A stretch of 22,607 nt of DNA from Oehlia diaphana. Taxonomy: Eukaryota > Glomeromycota > Glomeromycetes > Glomerales > Glomeraceae. The stretch is from contig QZLH01000563.1 in NCBI GenBank assembly GCA_003833135.1, positions 1-22,607 on the forward strand. The letters are read 5' to 3'. The translations under genes were made by a program, and so were the position numbers. Within the stretch, counting starts at the first letter, position 1; the number at the start of each line of letters is the position of its first letter. The notes beneath the pieces are model-generated. The model made no database searches and was not told the DNA's origin. It was given only the letters and a program-made list of their open reading frames with translations. Positions 9,261 to 17,945 of the stretch are shown one piece after another.

Positions 9261-10654
9261 ATGGCGAACGTAGAAGATACAGCTCATCACATATTATCGG
9301 ATTTTTTTTTATTATTCGAATGAAATTTGTTTTAATTTGAATCTCTTTATAAGTAAAAGAACTTTTTTAAATTCATTTAATGCGTTGTACTATATAAAAT
9401 TCATCAACATTCTCTCTTTTGATGTACTAAATTTTGAAATATTCTAGTGTTAACCAATATTTCATTTAATTATAATAGGTTTAGAAATTATAATTATGCC
9501 GGGAGATTAAAGACTTTGAACATAACGCATTAGCTTGTAGCAAATTGGCGAAATTTGTAGTAGTGTATAACAAGCATAGAATTCGAAGTTGAAACTGTTG
9601 TGATAATTTCACAAAGTGAATGAACCTATTTAATTAATTCAAATTTTTTTCTTAAAGAGAATTTTCTTATTTCCCTTTGGCAACTGAACGATTTCATCCT
9701 TATCGTAGAATCCTGCTCATCGTATGTATTAAAATTTGGTCTTGAGATCATATTTAAACAATGCAATTCAATGCTCACTTTACTATGCTATTTTTTGTAA
9801 TTTTTGGTTGTCCACCTATTCCTAGATATTGCCATAGAGATTTTAGATGCTCATCATCGATTCACTGCCAAAGAAGATCAGAGGCCTTACACGATTTTCT
9901 TTCTGAACTACATAAACTTTTTGTCCTAAAACCAAACTTGTAAATTAATCAAATTAATCAAGAATGATTCGACCAATATTACGATACTTGCATTACCTTA
10001 CAGGTGTTTTATGGCGTAAGTATATTATCGATCATTCACAAATATTTTATTTATTACGATAACCTTTAATGTCCCTGGGCTTTGTTTTTAATCTTTTCAT
10101 ATGGTTATGATTCAAAGGTGAAGATGAGATGTGTCAGATTTATCGGATTGAAGAACAAAGGCGCTACAAAGTTATACAAATTCGTTACTACGATCACTTT
10201 ATTTTTTTGACCGTAATGTTGATCATAATACAATTATTTAATAAAATATTTTTTTTTAATTTGGGACGTTATTAACATTCTCTTTCTTAAAATTATAGGT
10301 AGTCTATCAAGTCCCCACGGAAGATGGCGAAAAATTCCCTTGGTGGTGTAACAGTTTTCTACAATTTTGTGGACATTACATATTTCCGTTAAAATGATTG
10401 AATTAACAGAATAATTCATTTGATTCTTTTATACACTATGATATGCAAGAATTTAACAAAGTATTGCAAGATAATTCTGAAAGTAGTTTCTTCAAACGGT
10501 AATTTTTTTTTTGTGTTCATAGTAATTCTGTTCTTTCGTTCTTTATGATTATGTTATTAATTATGTTGATTTTTTATTGGGGTCAAAGGTTGATGGTGCA
10601 CTTACTAAACTTTTTCTAGTAGATCGAAGCGTTATATCATACATACCATGTTGA
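9261..10654 (+). pseudogene. MATH-USP (USP7/Ubp15-like) deubiquitinase pseudogene, truncated, catalytic Cys lost
   Basis: Short peptides in changing frames line up in order with MATH-domain ubiquitin proteases. They are a MANVEDTAHHI start (9261); DFEHNALACSKL (9512-9589); MATH pieces RIFLFPFGN (about 9658), DAHHRFTAKED (about 9850) and LHDFLSELHKLF (about 9890); the linker LTGVLWR (about 10000); and Cys-box flanks FIGLKNKGAT (about 10139-10168) then NSLLRSLYF. VVYQVPTEDGE follows at 10299-10331 after a probable intron with TATAG acceptor, then NNSFDSFIHYDMQEFNKVLQ (from 10410) and VDGALTKLF (10589). In the family the order is MATH, GLKNxGATCYxNS cysteine box, then D-x-QE-F and later a His box. 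Here the cysteine codon is replaced by four bases (10169-10172), a +1 frameshift. At least five other frameshifts or stops occur, and the His-box half is missing. It cannot make an active protease. Such enzymes remove ubiquitin in nucleus or cytoplasm. The family call rests on remembered motifs, not a search. Confidence 0.8.
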
Positions 10655-10870
10655 AAATTTATCATAGTAATAAAAAAGTGTTGATATAGTAATGTTATAT
10701 GTAAATGATTAAAAATTCAGTTGCTCAAAGGATAACTAGAATTATTTATAGTTAGATATACTAACCGAATGTGAATAGTTTGTAAGTATTGTATTTAAGT
10801 GATTCTTCCATCAAGTATTATATTCAAGTATGAAACATTAAAAATGATAATAAATATCAATTATGAGTGA

Positions 10871-11094
10871 GCAAGCGTTACGATCTGGATGAACATGCTT
10901 AATTCGTTTTAATCTTAAAAATAACCATAAATTTGGTATTCCTTTTTATGTTATGATAAAATGTTATTTTTAATAAAATGTTACTGTGTTCGCATGGTTG
11001 AGCCAAATGAATTGATTAAGATACATATAGTAGTATTAAAAATAGAAAAACACCATTTTTTTTAATACGGATGAAACAGATTGTAACACTAATT
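10871..11094. mobile_element. short MITE-like element related at its ends to the one at 713-1108
   Basis: The left end GCGTTACGATCTGGATGAAC (about 10876-10895) resembles the inverted right end of the 713-1108 element (GTGTTACGATCCAGATGG). The right end CGGATGAAACAGATTGTAAC (about 11069) followed by ACTAA matches the same family in the opposite orientation. The interior is AT-rich and non-coding. No clean target duplication is seen. An alternative reading is that the left part (Arg-Tyr-Asp-Leu-Asp-Glu-His) is a further scrap of the USP pseudogene, because the family has a KYDAxEHG-like motif at the right distance. I slightly prefer the element. Confidence 0.4.
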
Positions 11095-11657
11095 TCAAGT
11101 GAATGAAATTATTGTATTTTTTTTATTCGGATTATTTGAAGATATTTTAGTATTATGCAGGATATCAAAAAAGAAATATAATATACGAAAGGATGCTAAG
11201 GAATATATTTGATAATTAAAAATACTTTTTTTATTTACCAAGTATTAATTAGATTGATGATTGTTACGAATTTCTGATAGAAATTAATTTAGAAAAATTC
11301 CATTAGAAGATGCATATTTATTATACAAGCTTACAAATCTATTAATTTATGCATTATCAATTATTTAAACTTTTCATATTTTGTTTAATTTATTTATTAT
11401 ACAGTTTGATGATTTACATTTATAGGGTCATTGTTGTTGCTTTACTAAACTTGAAAGATTTTTCTTTTAAATATATCTATTTAAATAAAAACAAGGCTGT
11501 AGTGCAAATGATCATGTAATTTACTATTTAAGCTTTTATTGGTGCGGCATTTCTATCACATACAGTATACAGTATAATAATTTTATTTTCGTAAGGAACT
11601 ATTTCAGGATCTATCATTAAACTATACAAAACCTGAAACATAGATGATTTTAAAATA
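11095..11657. other. AT-rich stretch, nothing recognised
   Basis: Stops occur in every frame on both strands. No RNA gene, repeat or splice pattern could be supported before the hAT MITE that starts at 11666. Confidence 0.45.
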
Positions 11658-11665
11658 TGTAGAAT

Positions 11666-12088
11666 TAGGGATGGCAACGGTCACGGTCATTAACCGGTTA
11701 TGACCGGTCATGACCGTGACCGATATCGGTCAGTCAAAGACCTCTGACCGACCGTTTGACCAACTGGTCTGACTGACCGTTTAACTGACCGTTTGACCGA
11801 CCGTTTAACCGATCCTGAAAACGTTTGCGAAACGTCTTTTAATATAAAATTTAATAAAGAAATATTTCGCAAACGTTTTTTAATTATTTTAATAGAAAAC
11901 GTTGCAAAAATGTTTTCTATTAAGTATTTCATAAATAAAAACATTTCACAAACGTTTTCAGGATCGGTTAAACAGTCGGTCAGACCGGTCGGTCAAACGG
12001 TCAGTCAAACGGTCAGTCGGTCGGTCAAAGGTTCTTGACCGGTTATGACCGACCGATGACCAACCATGACCGACCGTTGCCATCCCTA
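11666..12088 (+). mobile_element. hAT-type MITE, copy 1 (423 bp, palindromic)
   Basis: Perfect terminal inverted repeats TAGGGATGGCAACGG and CCGTTGCCATCCCTA are flanked by a perfect 8-bp target duplication TGTAGAAT (11658-11665 and 12089-12096). The TAGGG-type end plus 8-bp duplication is the signature of the hAT superfamily. Each arm of about 150 bp is built of GACCG/CGGTC motifs and ends in a CCTGAAAACGTTTGCGAAA-type block, so the whole element is close to a palindrome around an AT-rich centre. The 78-81-codon frames inside are reverse images of one another and are not genes. A transposase must be supplied in trans. Confidence 0.92.
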
Positions 12089-12164
12089 TGTAGAATAGAG
12101 GTTTATAAAATTATCTAGATTAAAAGGTCAAAAAAAATAGTATACTATATAAAATCATTACACA

Positions 12165-12410
12165 TAGCACCATGCCGTTCCACAACTAACCAGTCCTATC
12201 GCTGTATCGCAGGACTGCAGCAATAAGCTGGTACCCACGAGCTTACTAAGAGCAAGCGCCATTGCTCCAACCCTCGCATAGTACTATACTGCTCCAAAAA
12301 ATTTCCAGCCAGCCCTACTGAGAGACTCAGCAAAGCTGGTGCTCACAGGCTTACAAAGTAAGAATGCTATGCCCCACCATGCATAGCATCATGCTGCACC
12401 AACAAAAGTA
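12165..12410. repeat. diverged tandem duplication of a ~120-bp GC-richer unit
   Basis: Two successive units (about 12190-12300 and 12310-12410) share in order CAGYCCTA, GCAGCAATAAGCTGGTNCCCAC or its shorter form, GAGCTTAC/AGGCTTAC, GCATAGTA/GCATAGCATCATGCTG and CTCCAA/CACCAA. The block is much less AT-rich than its surroundings. It may be a SINE-like or minisatellite unit. I looked for tRNA-type A and B boxes on both strands and could not find a convincing pair, so the family is left open. Confidence 0.55.
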
Positions 12411-12484
12411 CCCAATATTTACTTGAGCATACCAATAATATTTCTTTAAGTGGTAATGAAAATAAAAGTATAATAACAGATATG

Positions 12485-12647
12485 AACGAAGGAAGTGAGA
12501 AAGGAGGGAGGAAGAGAAAAAAAGGAATGGAAGAGAGGAATATAAAATGAGAGAGGGAGGAGAAGAAAGAACAGAGAGAGCGGAAGGAACAGAAGGAATA
12601 CTATCTTGTGAAAGAGCGAGAGGAGAAAAAGGGGAAGGTGAGATAGT
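12485..12647 (+). repeat. 163-bp purine (GA-rich) tract
   Basis: The plus strand is almost entirely A and G (for example GGAAGTGAGAAAGGAGGGAGG and repeated GAGAGAGGGAGGAGAAG), with only scattered pyrimidines. It lies right after the tandem duplication. Long polypurine tracts can form triplex DNA and are often promoter-proximal or microsatellite-derived. No downstream gene is recognised here, so slippage-born low-complexity sequence is the simplest view. Confidence 0.75.
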
Positions 12648-12649
12648 AA

Positions 12650-13690
12650 AGAGTTAAATGTTAATAAGTAAAAAATGACATTTGCTGTATATGTAGATTT
12701 GTTAGTTGTAACGGTCAGAGTATAAAAATCGTTGACAATAGTGACATGATGACAAATGACTTTTGTGATCTTGTGGGATTAGTAACTTACAGTACAACTT
12801 GAAAATTGTTGATGACGATATTTTGTACTGATTCTATCCTTCCTGTAATATGTACATATTTGTATTCTATCTACATATTAAAAAATTTCAAGATTGATTT
12901 GGAGAAAGTTGAATATTCTTTAAATTTAATCAATAAAAAAGAATCTGAATAGAAATTACTAGACGTAATTTAATAAATTTTATAATATTCAAAATTAAAA
13001 AAAATTTCTTCAATTATTGCTTAACCATTTATTTATTAAATTGCATGTACAATAATAGAAGCTAGCGATAATTCCATTCAATAACTATTATATACAACTT
13101 AATTGCATGAAAAAATTAAACTCAGATAATATTAATGCTACTTCATACTGTATATTTTTATTATTATAGAGTTAATATTCATTTGAATTATATCAAAATG
13201 CAGAAGATTTGACATAATGATGCTCAATATAATCTTGCTCTTATGTACAAAAATAAAGAATGCTGATAAAAAAAGATCAAAATTAAATTTTTGAACTATC
13301 TAGATCGACTATTTTGGATGGTATAAATTATATTTATTAAGTATAAAAATCAATAAATTATCCTTTTTATTTAAATTCATTATATTCGTATATACATTTA
13401 ATGAATTTAAAAACCTTGTAATTTATTCTTTTTGAAACGTATATTATTATATCCGTATGCTTACCAAACCTACCATACATGAAGTTCAAAGAATAAACAC
13501 CAAAATTAACAATCTACATAATGTAGTTAGAAATTAAATAAAAGACTACAATTGCAAAATTTACTATTATTATTGTATTTGTTAGTATTTATTTTATTAT
13601 AATTATCATATAAAGAAAAAATCATAAATTTTATTTTGATTGTAAAAAATATTTGTTGAATATAATTTGATGAAAATAATATGATGCATG
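12650..13690. other. AT-rich stretch, nothing recognised
   Basis: No reading frame above chance and no repeat is visible. I looked on the minus strand for further tail exons belonging to the kinase relic at 13698-13795 and did not find any. Confidence 0.4.
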
Positions 13691-13697
13691 CATTTAC

Positions 13698-13795
13698 TAT
13701 CATTCTTATCTTTACAATACTTAATTTTTTTTATAATACTTTAACTGTTATCTATTTTAATATTATTCACAATCAAACTATTATTGAACTTTATT
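13698..13795 (-). pseudogene. tail-exon relic of a second TKL-type kinase gene
   Basis: On the minus strand this stretch reads KFNNSLIVNN, then KKIKYCKDKND, then a GTAAATGC donor. It aligns with exons 3 and 4 of the kinase gene (KRKFNSNLIENNNNNK and KIHKKLKYCEEHND followed by GTAAATGC at 5648-5641). The intron between them is shortened and a TAA interrupts the frame. By eye the plus strands match at roughly three quarters of positions over the exon-4 part. The homology stops exactly at the TTA that borders the inverted-repeat element at 13797, so that insertion or an associated deletion probably removed the rest. Only paralogy to the kinase tail is claimed. Confidence 0.6.
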
Positions 13796-13796
13796 A

Positions 13797-14492
13797 GGCC
13801 GCTCCAATTTAATAATTTGTTTAATGTCCTAACTTTATATAAAAAATTGAGGGGGGTAGGGGTCAAATTAAGTAACATTAAAAAATAAACATATGAATTA
13901 ATTGAGTAATTTAAATTTATTTTGATCTTTTTTATTTAACTTCTAAACCAATTGTAACCTTTACTTTTACAAGTTTGGCAAAATGGAATATAGTAGTAAA
14001 TTTTTTCTTCAAGCTATCATCTGGCTCTAATAACTCATTTTTTTCCCACAATAAAAACAAATAATTTCTGTTTTAAATTGATAACATAAATAGTATACAG
14101 TTTCAATTGGACTACTACAATAGATTTTTTGTCTAAAACTTTTTCATAAAGATTATGTGTTTCAGGAGCTATAGTAGATCCACAAATATAAATCACATTA
14201 TTTAATAAAATTTCTAAATTTGTTTTTTCTTTATCACTCAATGCATTTTTACTAAAAATACATCTTGGTTTATTACAGATAGTGCAATTGATAAATTTAT
14301 GTATATTACTATTATCAATTGTACCACTAGGAATATTTTTCTTTGGTAGATTCAGATGTACTGGAAAGAAATTCTTTTAAATATTATATAGATCGGTGAT
14401 ATTATTATAGTCACATAATATAACATATATTTAAAAATCTTTCAAAAATGAGGGGGTGGGTACGATAAACAAACAATTAAATTAGAGTAGCC
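13797..14492. mobile_element. PIF/Harbinger-like non-autonomous element carrying a gene fragment
   Basis: The left terminal repeat (GGCCGCTCCAATTTAATAAT...) and the right one (reverse complement GGCTACTCTAATTTAATTGT...) match at 22 of 27 positions. Both ends are bordered by TTA in the same orientation (13794-13796, 14493-14495). GG(G)C-type ends with a 3-bp TTA duplication are typical of PIF/Harbinger. G-runs sit just inside both ends on the plus strand. The interior on the minus strand holds the Cys-rich gene relic, not a transposase I can recognise. The 3-bp duplication is short enough to arise by chance, which limits confidence. Confidence 0.55.
13945..14364 (-). pseudogene. fragment of an unrecognised Cys-rich protein gene, frameshifted
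   Basis: The minus strand reads NCTICNKPRCIFSKNALS, then EILLNNVIYICGSTIAPETH and LYEKVLDKKSIV. After a frame change it reads SPIETVYYLCYQFKTEIICF. Past a T-run one base short come a Cys-Gly pair, KNELLEPDDSLKKKF and, in the third frame, CQTCKSKGYNWF. The C-x2-C and C-G pairs in order suggest a zinc-ribbon-like fold. I have a vague memory of similar Cys-rich proteins linked to transposons, but cannot name the family. At least three frame changes in 420 nt and no start codon context mean it is a relic. It lies wholly inside the inverted-repeat element 13797-14492, so it may be captured host or transposon sequence. Confidence 0.55.
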
Positions 14493-14563
14493 TTAAAATT
14501 ATATGGAGGTTCATAGTTAACTTCAAGTTCATTAAAAGGTTGCAATAAATCTGCTAGTATAAG
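14477..14563 (-). other. possible exon remnant after a TTTCAG acceptor
   Basis: On the minus strand, ATTTCAG at 14569-14564 is followed by 28 open codons (LILADLLQPFNELEVNYEPP, then YNFKATLI) and a stop inside the right terminal repeat of the neighbouring element. Amino-acid composition looks coding. It may be the exon upstream of the insertion, read into the element by chance at its end. No family is recognised. Confidence 0.25.
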
Positions 14564-14689
14564 CTGAAATTATTATTATATGGTCATAATATATATATAT
14601 CAATAATCCTAATGCAAATGTAGTAAAAAAGACTGATCATTTCATTTTAAAAACAAATGAGTTTTACACTATTTGTTGATCAATTATTG

Positions 14690-15850
14690 ACATTGATGAA
14701 GTCTTTCAGAATTAACTGGAGCCTTTATTGCTTTCCTGTTCATTGTTTTAATCTTATATGTACCATTTCCTAAAATTTTATGAATATAATAGAGTCCCTT
14801 CCATCATTCTTCTAGTTTTTTCTTTAACTTTTATATAATAGAACTAAATCTCCAATTTTAAATTGTACTTCTTTAATATTGTTATCATATCTTTACTACT
14901 GTTAAATAACATCTCGTGTTTTAAGTCTATCTTCAGTAGCTTTTCCAGAAATTGACTGTATTCTTTTAATAAATCTCTTGTAGATCATTTTTGTTGTCTA
15001 ATTGCAATGTTACATTTCTTTTATACATAAGATAAAATGACTCATGTCATATAGTATCATTCTTTTTGACTCTATATGCAGAGAGGGTTGAGGAAATATA
15101 TCAACATTTTTTCATTAGCAAATTTTGCTAATGTTTCACACAGAGTCCCATTGAAATGTTCTACTAAACCATTAGTTTGTGAATAATAGGCAGTGGAAAA
15201 TTTATGCTTTACTTTAAACTTGTTGCATAGGGAATTAAGCATCTTATTTACAAAGTGTGTATTATGAACAATAAGAATTTCTTTAGGATATCCATGATGA
15301 CATATGATGTCCTCATAGAAAAATGAGACATATCACTAGCTTCTGGCCATTTAGTTAAATATTCATGACAGCAACAATATACATGTTTCTATTTTTGTTT
15401 AGGTAAAGGTTCTACTGTATCCATTCCAAGGTAACCAAAAAGTTGTTTCAATTTTTATAGGATGTAGTGGTTTAATTTGCTTATTCTTTCCTATTCTTTG
15501 GTAATTATTACAGGTCTTAATATAATTTCCTGTATTCTTATACATTTGTGGCCAATAATAACAAATTTTGATTCTTTTATATATTTCATTTAAAGAAAAC
15601 CTACAGCAAGTGAATCTGAATGAGAGTGATATAAATTGTCTTCTACCTCATTTTCTTTTACTACTTTAATAGAACATATAGGATTTATTTTATTTTTGAT
15701 CATTTAAAACAATATAATATCTTGATTTTTTTCTAATAGCAGTCTGCTGCTCTTTTATTATTAAATGTGAGATAAAGAATGTGTTGACAAAAATTGTATA
15801 ATTGAATAATAAGTGTTTAAATCCATTATGTTAAATCAAAAGGGGTTATC
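14690..15850 (-). pseudogene. Ty3/gypsy integrase relic
   Basis: Going along the minus strand: linker KEQQTAIRKKSRYYIVLND (about 15700), then the zinc-finger zone RIKICYYWPQMYKNTGNYIK with CNNYQR (second Cys of the C-x2-C changed to Tyr). Next comes core HHGYPKEILIVHNTHFVNK, where the usual Asp of the D-x-G/xTxF motif is not conserved, then FSTAYYSQTNGLVEHFNGTL (catalytic Glu retained). The C-terminal chromodomain-side module KGLYYIHKILGNGTYKIKT ends in APVNSERLHQC. Integrases join cDNA ends to the host chromosome. Several stops and frame changes and altered zinc and metal ligands make this one inactive. Confidence 0.85.
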
Positions 15851-15986
15851 CAAATAATTAGTATTAATAATTGCAGAGATAAAATTTAAAAACAAAAAAC
15901 TCTTATGAGTGTATTATTAAACTTAATGTATCTACAGTTGAATGTTATTTTACAGGTTGATTGATAATTTAGCTAAGCATTGAGAG

Positions 15987-16422
15987 TAGGGATGGCAACG
16001 GTCGGTCATGGTCAGTCATCGGTCGGTCATAACCGGTCAAGAACCTTTGACCGACCAACCGACCGTTTGACTGACCGTTTGACCGACCGGTCTGACCGAC
16101 CGTTTAACCGATCCTGAAAATGTTTGCAAAACGTTTTTTTTTTATGAATTACTTAATAAAAAATGTTTTCGCAACGTTTTCTATTAAAATAATTAAAAAA
16201 CGTTTGCGAAATATTTTTTTATTAAATTTTATATTAAAAAATGTTTCGCAAACGTTTTCAGGATCGGTTAAATGGTCGGTCAAATGGTCGGTTAAACGGT
16301 CGGTCAGACTGGTCGGTCAAACGGTCGGTTAAACGGTCGGTCAGAGGTCTTTGACCGACCGATATCGGTCACGGTTATAACCGGTCATAACCGGTTAATG
16401 ACCGTGACCGTTGCCATCCCTA
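15987..16422 (-). mobile_element. hAT-type MITE, copy 2 (436 bp, palindromic), inserted in the gypsy relic
   Basis: It has the same terminal repeats as copy 1 (TAGGGATGGCAACGG and its complement) and a perfect 8-bp target duplication ATTGAGAG (15979-15986 and 16423-16430). Its right end corresponds to the left end of copy 1, so the two lie in opposite orientation. The insertion sits between the RNase H and integrase parts of the minus-strand retroelement and therefore happened after that element. The 70-codon plus-strand frame at 16120-16332 is a by-product of the arm repeats. Confidence 0.92.
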
Positions 16423-17562
16423 ATTGAGAGTCATCATCTATCATCCAAGTTTTCCATTTGGGCTAGTCATGTTAAAGAGATATCTTAAAGCAGCATGATC
16501 TGTGATTACAGTTAATTTTTGTCTATGAAGATAGTGGTGAAAATGCTTAACAGCCTATACTACTGCTAAACATTCAAATTCAGTAATACCATAATTGTGT
16601 TTATACTTAATCAAAGTATGGCTAGCATATGCAATAACTGTTTTTTTATGTTATCATCTTTTGAGATAAAATTGCTCCAGAACAAAAGTAGAGGCATCAA
16701 GTATATAAAACAAAAGGTTTTTTTTTAAATTTGGATATGATAGAATAGGTGGAGTCATTAGGCAGGTCTTTAAATGCTTAAAAGCTTTGACTTGATCTAT
16801 TCCCCAGATGTAAGGAGTATTCTTTTTTAACAATCTATTTAATGGTTCAGCAATATATAGAGGAATAATCTTTAACAAACTTGGGAGACTAGTGCAATGA
16901 ATCCTCATAGTTGAGTTAAATCTTTAGGTATAAGGAATTCTTTAATAGTGCTAAGCTTTTCAGAATCAGTTTGAATACCATTATAACTACAACATAAAAA
17001 TTGAAATTCTTCTTTGAAGAAAAAAGCATTTTTCAAAACTTAATTTAAGGCCAGCTTTTTCTAATTCATAAAAACTTATTCAATATGAGCAAGGTGTTCT
17101 TCAAAAGTTTTGGATCCTACATTATTAATGTCATCAATATAGAAAACTGCAAATTGCCATTGGAAAGTTGCAGGGCATTGCATAAACTAAAGAGCATGAC
17201 TGTAAATTCATATATTCCAAAATGAGTTATAAAAGTGGTCTTTTCTCTATTCTTAAAGTTAAGTTTAACTTGCAAAAACCATTGAAAACCTTGCAAAGTA
17301 TCTAACATATCATCAATTCTGGGTAAAGAATAACAATCCTTTTGTTACTTTATTTTCTATAGTCAACACATAATTTCTTTTTGCCATTCTTCTACAATAG
17401 GAGAGGTCTATTGACTGTTAAATTGAGTTATTAGGCCAGTTTCTAGTAATCTTAGTAATCTCCAAATTTCTTCTTTAATAAACAATTGATTTTGATAAGA
17501 GGTCCGATAAAAACTTTGATTAATAGGCATAGCATTATCAGTGTCAATATTATGTTGTTATC
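16423..17562 (-). pseudogene. Ty3/gypsy reverse transcriptase and RNase H relic
   Basis: The RT part begins with HNIDTDNAMPINQSFYRT (about 17555) and FIKEEIWRLLR. It then has KKKLCVDYRK with stops, REKTTFITHFGIYEFTVM (17150-17260) and a damaged YIDD box (TATATTGATGAC present at 17125-17140 but out of frame with its flanks). EKAGLKLSFEKCFF and the thumb-like LNRLLKKNTPYIWGIDQ follow. RNase H follows with YILDAS, VIAYASHTLIKYKHNYGITE, FECLAVV and VITDHAALRYL. The protein would copy RNA to DNA and remove the RNA strand. There are at least eight stops or frame changes. The ORF-like pieces at 16654-16908 and 17117-17308 are parts of this relic. Confidence 0.88.
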
Positions 17563-17679
17563 AAGCCTGGTTAATGAAGAGCTTTAATTTGAGAATGGTA
17601 TCAGAAAACAGTAATTAAATGATGATTTCATTATACTTTGGTGAATCTTTATTTTATAGTATACTAAAAAGCTATTGCT

Positions 17680-17945
17680 TTAAAAGTAATAAAGTTCATT
17701 AATTTTTTTGCAAAGTTTAGTTATGCAGAAAGGCACTTTTTTATGATTACCCTCTTCTTTTCTATACTTTTCTATCCAATTACTCATATCATTCTCCAAT
17801 TTCATTTCCAGACCATCTATATATCTTTTATTTCTTTTTAACTGAATAACTTTATTCTGCAAATCTTTATTTTCCTTCTTTAACTTATTGCTCTTTCTTA
17901 TATTAATATTGATACTTAAATGAATAGTTTTAAACAGTATTTTTG
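17680..17945 (-). pseudogene. coiled-coil-like coding fragment, unrecognised
   Basis: An open minus-strand frame of about 85 codons ends at 17680. It contains SNKLKKENKDLQNKVIQLKR, then DGLEMKLENDMSNWIEKYRK and VPFCITKLCKKINELYYF. Lys/Glu/Asn-rich heptad-like spacing suggests a coiled coil. No start with good context and no family are recognised. It lies just upstream of the gypsy RT relic on the same strand, so it could be a piece of its gag or of an unrelated host gene. It could also be chance in Lys/Asn-biased AT-rich DNA. Confidence 0.3.

Larger units (their letters stand above)
14690..17590 (-). mobile_element. degenerate Ty3/gypsy retrotransposon pol region, split by a hAT MITE
   Basis: The minus strand carries, in order from right to left, reverse transcriptase, RNase H and integrase, the Ty3/gypsy order. 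The frame is broken by many stops and frameshifts. No gag, protease or long terminal repeats could be identified. Part of the protein upstream of RT (to about 17590) is suggested by weak residues only. The RNase H to integrase linker is interrupted by the MITE at 15987-16422. The element cannot transpose by itself. Confidence 0.85.

Noticed and set aside
9761..9943. A stand-alone 60-residue small protein
   Set aside because: Its parts match successive pieces of the MATH region of the USP-like pseudogene in mixed frames, so it belongs to that relic.
10016..10021. GTAAGT as a splice donor in the USP-like relic
   Set aside because: The sequence across it (LTGVLWRKYIIDH) fits the family's linker when read straight through, so a splice there is unnecessary.
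11708..12038. Frames of 78-81 codons on both strands in the hAT MITE
   Set aside because: Both strands give the same peptide because the element is a palindrome; the Ser-Val-Lys-Arg repeats are just translated CGGTC arrays.
12165..12410. tRNA gene or tRNA-derived SINE head
   Set aside because: No cloverleaf and no convincing A and B box pair on either strand.
11666..16422. Composite transposon bounded by the two inverted hAT MITEs
   Set aside because: Each copy has its own different perfect 8-bp target duplication, so they inserted independently.
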